The translations under genes were made by a program, and so were the position numbers. From Phascolarctos cinereus (Eukaryota; Chordata; Mammalia; Diprotodontia; Phascolarctidae), in assembly GCF_002099425.1 (NCBI RefSeq), contig NW_018343982.1:13618501-13682500 (forward strand): 64,000 nt of DNA, in the 5' to 3' direction. Positions within the stretch are counted from its first letter, which is position 1. Every line of letters starts with the position of its first letter. This document shows positions 59,500 through 64,000 of this stretch, piece after piece. Below the pieces are notes generated by a model. That model had not been told where the DNA came from. It saw only the letters and a program-made list of their open reading frames with translations, and did no database searches.

Positions 59500-62368
59500 C
59501 AATTTAAATTGCCTAAGTTAACAGATCAGGAAATAGAATGCCTAAATAACACTATCTTAGAAAAAGAAATTGAACAAGCTCTTAATGAATGCCCTAAGAA
59601 AAAGTTCCCATGGCTGGATTGGTTCGTGAGTGAATTCTACCAAACATTTAAAGAACAATTAATTCTAATACAATAGAAGGCATATATAAAAAACAGGCAA
59701 AAAAGAAGTCCTACCAAACTCCTTTTATGACACAAATATGGTGCTGATACCTAAACCAAGAAGAGCTAAAACAGTGAAAGAAAACTATAGAACAATTTCC
59801 CTAGTGAATGTCAATGCAAAAGAATTTGAACAAAATACTAGCAAGGTGATTACAGCAATATATCAAAAGGATTATATACTTTAACCAGGTGGGATTTATA
59901 CCAGGAACATGGCATTGGTTCAACATTAGGAAAACTATCAGCATAATTGACCATATCAATAACAAAACCAACAGAAATCATATGATTATTTCAATAGGTG
60001 CTGAAAAAACTTTGAAAAAATATAGCACCCATTCCTATTAAAAACACTAGGAAACATAGGAATAAAGAGAATGTTCCTTAAAATGAGAAACAGTGTCTAT
60101 CTAAAATCATCAGGAAACATTATTTGTAGTGGGGATAAACTAGAAGAATTCACAATAAGAACAGGGGTGAAGCAAGGATGCCCATTTTCACCACTATTTT
60201 TCAATATAGTGCTACAAATTTTAGCTATAGCAATCAGAGAAGAAAAAGAAATCAAAGGAATTAGAATAGGCAATGAGGAAACAAAACGATTGCTTTTAGC
60301 AGATGATGTAATTGTATACACAGAGAACCCTAGAGCATCAACTAAAAATACTTGAAATAATTAACAATTTTAGCAGTTGTAGGATATAAACCCACACAAA
60401 CCATCTGTATTTCTTTATATGACCAATAAAGCACAGCAGCAAGAGATAGAAGGAGAAGTTTCATTTACAATAACTGTAAACAATATTAAATACTTAGGAG
60501 TCCGCCTGCCAAACCAAACCCAGAAACTATAGGAACACAATTACAAAACACTTATCATACTAATAAAATCAGATATAAACAATTGGAAAAATATGAATTG
60601 ATTATGGGTAGGCTGAGCCAATATAATTAAAATGATAGTTCTGCCTGAGCTAATTTACTTATTCAGTGCTGTATGAATCAAACTACAAAAATTATTTTAT
60701 GGAGCTAGAAAAAATAACAAAATTCATTTGGAAGAACAAAATTAATGAATTAATGAAAAAATGCAAAGGAAGGTGGTCTAGCAACACCAGATCTCAAACT
60801 ATATTATAAATCAGCAATCACCAATCTATCTGGTACTAGCCAAAAAATAGAGTGGTGGATCAGTGGGATAAATTGGGTGCACAAGAAAGAGTAGTCAATG
60901 ACCATAGTAACCTAGTGTTTGATAAACCCAAATTCCCTAGCTTTTGGGATAAGAACGCACTATTTGTCCAAAATTGCTGGGAAAACTGGAAAATAATAGG
61001 ACAAAACTAGGTAAAGACCAATATCTCACACCATATAACAAGACAAGGTCAACATTAATGCATGATTTAGACATAAAGAGTGACACACAAGGAAATTAGA
61101 AGAGCAAGGAATAGTATACCTATCAGATCTATGGGGAGGGGAAGAATTCTTGATCAAACAAGAGCTAGAGAGCATTACAAAATGTAAGATAGCTAATTTT
61201 AATTACATTAAATTAAAAAGCTTTTGTACAAACAACACCAATGCAACCAAGATTAGAAGGAAAGCACAAAGTAGAGAAACAATCTTTATAGCAAGGGTCT
61301 CTGATAATGGCCTCATTTCTCAAATATATAGAGAGCTGAGTCAAATTCATAAGAATACAATACATTCCCAGATTTATAAATGGTCAAAGGATATGAACAG
61401 GCAGGTTGGTTTTTTTTAGTAAAGAACTGAAAGCTATGTATAGGTATATGAAGAAGTGCTCTAAATCACTTTTGATTAAAGAAATGCAAGTTAAAATGAC
61501 TCTGAGATACCACCTCACACCTATCAGATTGATTGATATGACAAAAAAACAAAATAATAAATATTGGAGACAATGTGTGAATATTGGGACACAGATGTAC
61601 TGTTAGTAGAGTTGTGAACTGATCCAACCATTCTGGAAAACAATTTGGGAAGTATGCCTGAAGGGCAAGCAAACTGTGCATTCCCTTCGATCCAGCAATA
61701 CCACTACTAGATCTGTATCCCAAGGAGATCATAAAAAGGACCTATATTTATAACAGTCCTTTTTGTGGTGGCAAAATATTGGAAATTGATGGGATGCTCA
61801 TCAGTTGGGGAATGGGTGACCAAGCAGTGGCATATGAATATAATGGAATACTATTTTGCAATAAGAAATGATGAACAGGCAGGTTTCAGAAAATCTTGGA
61901 AAGACTTGCTTGAACTGTTGCACAATGAAAAGAACAGAACCAGGAAAACACTGTACATAATATCAGCAACACTGTGTGATGATCACCTATGAATGATTCA
62001 GCTCTTCTCAGCAACACAATGATTCAAGACAAGTACAAAGGACTCATGAAGGAAAATGCTATCTACATCTAGATAAAGAACTGAAAGACTCTGAATACAT
62101 CTTGAAGCACAGTTTTTTCATTTATTTTATTCTTTCTCATGTGTTTTTTTTTCTTTTGACCTGTTTCTTCTTTTGCAACTGTAACTAATATGGACATATT
62201 TTTAGTATATAAATAGTATAAACTATATCAAACTCCCTACCATTTTCAGAAGAGGGGATGTGAAGGAGGGAGTTTGGGAAAACAATTTGGAACTCAAAAT
62301 TTTGTGAAAATAATTGCTAAAAATTTTCTTCACGTGAAATTGGGAAAAATAAAACACTATTTTTCAAA
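59500..62368 (+). mobile_element. L1 LINE, ORF2 RT to 3' end (5' truncated)
   Basis: Restarts at the ORF2 region before the RT ([14 protein letters not shown] near 59570), continues through VKQGCPFSPLFFNIVLQILA at 60165-60230 and LLLADDVIVYTENPRAST (FADD box) near 60290-60345, then QWHMNIMEYYFAIRNDEQAG and FRKSWKDLLELL near 61830-61920. Ends with the 3' UTR and tail at about 62340-62368. Copy-1 homology resumes at 62372. Confidence 0.87.
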
Positions 62369-62371
62369 AAG

Positions 62372-63410
62372 AAAATTGTTGGCAACTCCTTTTTATAGGC
62401 ATCAATTTTGGTCTCTTCTTATACCCCCACCTTTACATGTCTATGTCCATGTCCATGTACATTTCTGTGTCTGTTCATGGGTTTTCCTTGGTTCCCTTGT
62501 TTGGGATGGAATCTCCTTTCATGCAATTGGCTGAATGATCGCTTTGCAATGTTTGAAGCAATCGCAGACTGTGGAACTTGACAGTCGGTACATCTCCATC
62601 CAGAATACCTTTGTCCCCTTGATATTTCTATGACTATTAATGTCAGTCCTGGTTAGTTTGTGCGTGAATTGTAGAGAACTGAACTCAATTTGTATGAGGA
62701 CAGGTTAGGTTATCTGAAGATTACAAGTTTATACAGCACTTGGTATGTTATGTTGACATTTTGATTATCCTCAGCCACAGATGGCAAGTGCCCTTCACTT
62801 TCCTTTGGGAATGTAAGGCTGCCAGAACTCTCTGAAAGTTTGCACTTGTGTCAATATTGACTTGTCTGAAAATATAATTCTCCAAATGCTTGGCTTAGTA
62901 AAAGACAAAAACAACACAAAACAAAAGCAAACTATCCCTTTGCCTAAGTCATTACGATCAGAGCAAAGTTGAGGGTGATGCAAAGATCAAGTGAATTTTA
63001 AAGAACTTTTAATCTTTTTATAAATTAGCTGAATTTCTATGTAGAGCAGAGTCCTACTAATTCTGCCCTACTATTAGAATGGTTGAAAGGGTAAACTAGT
63101 TAAAAGACACTGGCTTTTTAATTTGAAGAGCATAGGATTTAGAGGAAGAAGAGACTTTAGACACATCCTATTCGTATTTTCTTATTTTACAAATAAAATG
63201 ACTGAATCCCAGAGAGGGAAGGTGACTTTCCCAAGAGTACACAAGCAGTAGAGTCAGAATTCAAACCCAAGTCATTTGTTTCTGAGCTTAATGTTGTTTT
63301 GACTATACCTAATTATAGGGATGGTTGTGATGGTGCTTCCTTGAATATCCATGCATTGGGTCTGTGATCTGAAGATATTTTTGTGCAATGGATGTTGCTT
63401 ATCTCTCTCT

Positions 63411-63472
<62 letters not shown>

Positions 63473-63504
63473 TCCCTCCCTCCCTCTGTCTCTCTCTCTG
63501 TTAT
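62372..63504. other. Duplicated non-coding flank (partner of 15554-16610)
   Basis: Collinear with copy 1. Contains a MIR/THER-like fragment at 63115-63310 and a long CT microsatellite at about 63402-63500 where copy 1 has only a few CT units. No gene. Confidence 0.75.
63402..63500 (+). repeat. CT microsatellite
   Basis: About 30 uninterrupted CT units followed by CCCT and CT runs. Confidence 0.95.
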
Positions 63505-64000
63505 GCTTATAAAATGTTTAGATGACCCAAACTTGGAAGAATATCTGACTTCTTAGATGATAGTAAGAATTTAAAAATATTTGATAAGATTAGAACACTG
63601 GGTCAAATATAACAAAATGAAATTTAATGAGTATAAATGTAAAGTCTTGGGCATGGGTTCAAGTAGTCGACCTTACAACTGTGAGATGTGGCAAGATAGC
63701 AGTTCACCTGGAAAAAAAATCTGGGACCTTTAATAAGTAGCAAGGATAATATGTCAGTAGGGTAATAAGGCAGGTAAAAAGGTTAACACAATTTTAAGGT
63801 GGCTTAAAAATAGCATAGTTTCTAGCTGTAGGGAAATCTGCTGCTATCTAAGCCACATCTTGTACTTGAAAATTTGATTATTTGAACCATGTCCTAGACT
63901 TTACATTTATACTCACCCATCTTCTTATATTTGACCCAGTGTTCCAACCTACCGAGGTCTTTTTGGATTTTTATTATTCAAGAAGTCAGCTTTTCTTCCT
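63505..64000 (+). mobile_element. CR1/L3-clade LINE relic (partner of 16615)
   Basis: ATGAGTATAAATGTAAAGTC and GGCATGGGTTCAAGTAG repeat the KCKVL.MGSS block of copy 1; it runs off the window edge. Confidence 0.72.

Larger units (their letters stand above)
55256..59500 (+). mobile_element. L1 LINE, ORF1 through most of ORF2
   Basis: ORF1 domain SRRENLKIIGLSESHDQ with LDIIFQEIIEENCPDILEPE at 55300-55430. Endonuclease start VNVNGMN near 56385. Later ORF2 blocks: GRANKTEK-type and [10 protein letters not shown] near 58190-58270, and a damaged DDMMVY (FADD box) near 58755. It ends abruptly near 59500, before the ORF2 C-terminus. Many stops and frame changes; not active. Confidence 0.85.

Noticed and set aside
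60071-60355. Intact-looking RT fragment with VKQGCPFSPLFFNI and LADD box as a possible live L1
   Set aside because: Only a short stretch is open; the surrounding ORF2 is broken by frequent stops and the element is 5' truncated.
1-64000. CRISPR arrays, operons, integrons or phage-type systems
   Set aside because: Spaced-repeat arrays and compact gene clusters are absent; the DNA is mammalian, intronic and repeat-rich.

Overview
This window looks like nuclear DNA from a marsupial (metatherian). It holds an intron-rich vertebrate digestive-lipase gene with GT-AG introns. The repeats are marsupial-type tRNA-derived SINEs with a GGGGCAGCTAGGTGGC head, marsupial-type L1, RTE and CR1/L3 LINEs, old MIR/CORE-SINE and L2 fragments, and LTR fossils. 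I see no Alu or rodent SINEs. Only one intact protein-coding gene is supported; nearly everything else is intron or repeat. The species cannot be named from sequence alone.

The backbone is a head-to-tail tandem duplication of a pancreatic-lipase locus, both copies on the + strand. Copy 1 (about 583-17110) carries a dead lipase gene. Copy 2 (about 24247 to the window end, with its promoter and first exons at 21340-21636) carries an intact one. Homology continues past the genes to the end of the window: 15554-17110 matches 62372-64000. Copy 2 is stretched by about 20 kb of later insertions.

Copy 1: relic exons equivalent to exons 3, 4, part of 8, 9, 10, 11, 12 and 13 lie between 639 and 10866. 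A deletion joins intron 4 to the middle of exon 8, removing exons 5-7 with the catalytic Ser and Asp. Stops, small indels and two lost splice donors complete the inactivation.

Copy 2: a TATA box (21377), a short 5' UTR exon and 12 coding exons from 21591 to 39977 splice in frame to a 466-residue secreted lipase. It has a 16-residue signal peptide, the Ser170/Asp194/His281 triad, the LDPAEP signature of the active enzyme, all structural cysteines and a C-terminal PLAT domain. It would act in the intestinal lumen, with colipase, on dietary triglyceride. Its lid loop is unusual and looks partly PNLIPRP2-like, whereas the dead copy kept a PNLIP-like lid.

Between and after the genes: 16615-17715 is a CR1/L3 LINE relic, 17717-19500 and 46062-49133 are LTR-retrovirus fossils, 20157-20820 is an internally deleted RTE LINE, and 23659-23935 is a retroposed 7SL RNA copy inside intron 2 of the intact gene. 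From 42365 to 62368 lies a dense nest of broken L1 copies with SINEs inserted in them. No CRISPR, tRNA gene, rRNA or bacterial-type feature was seen.
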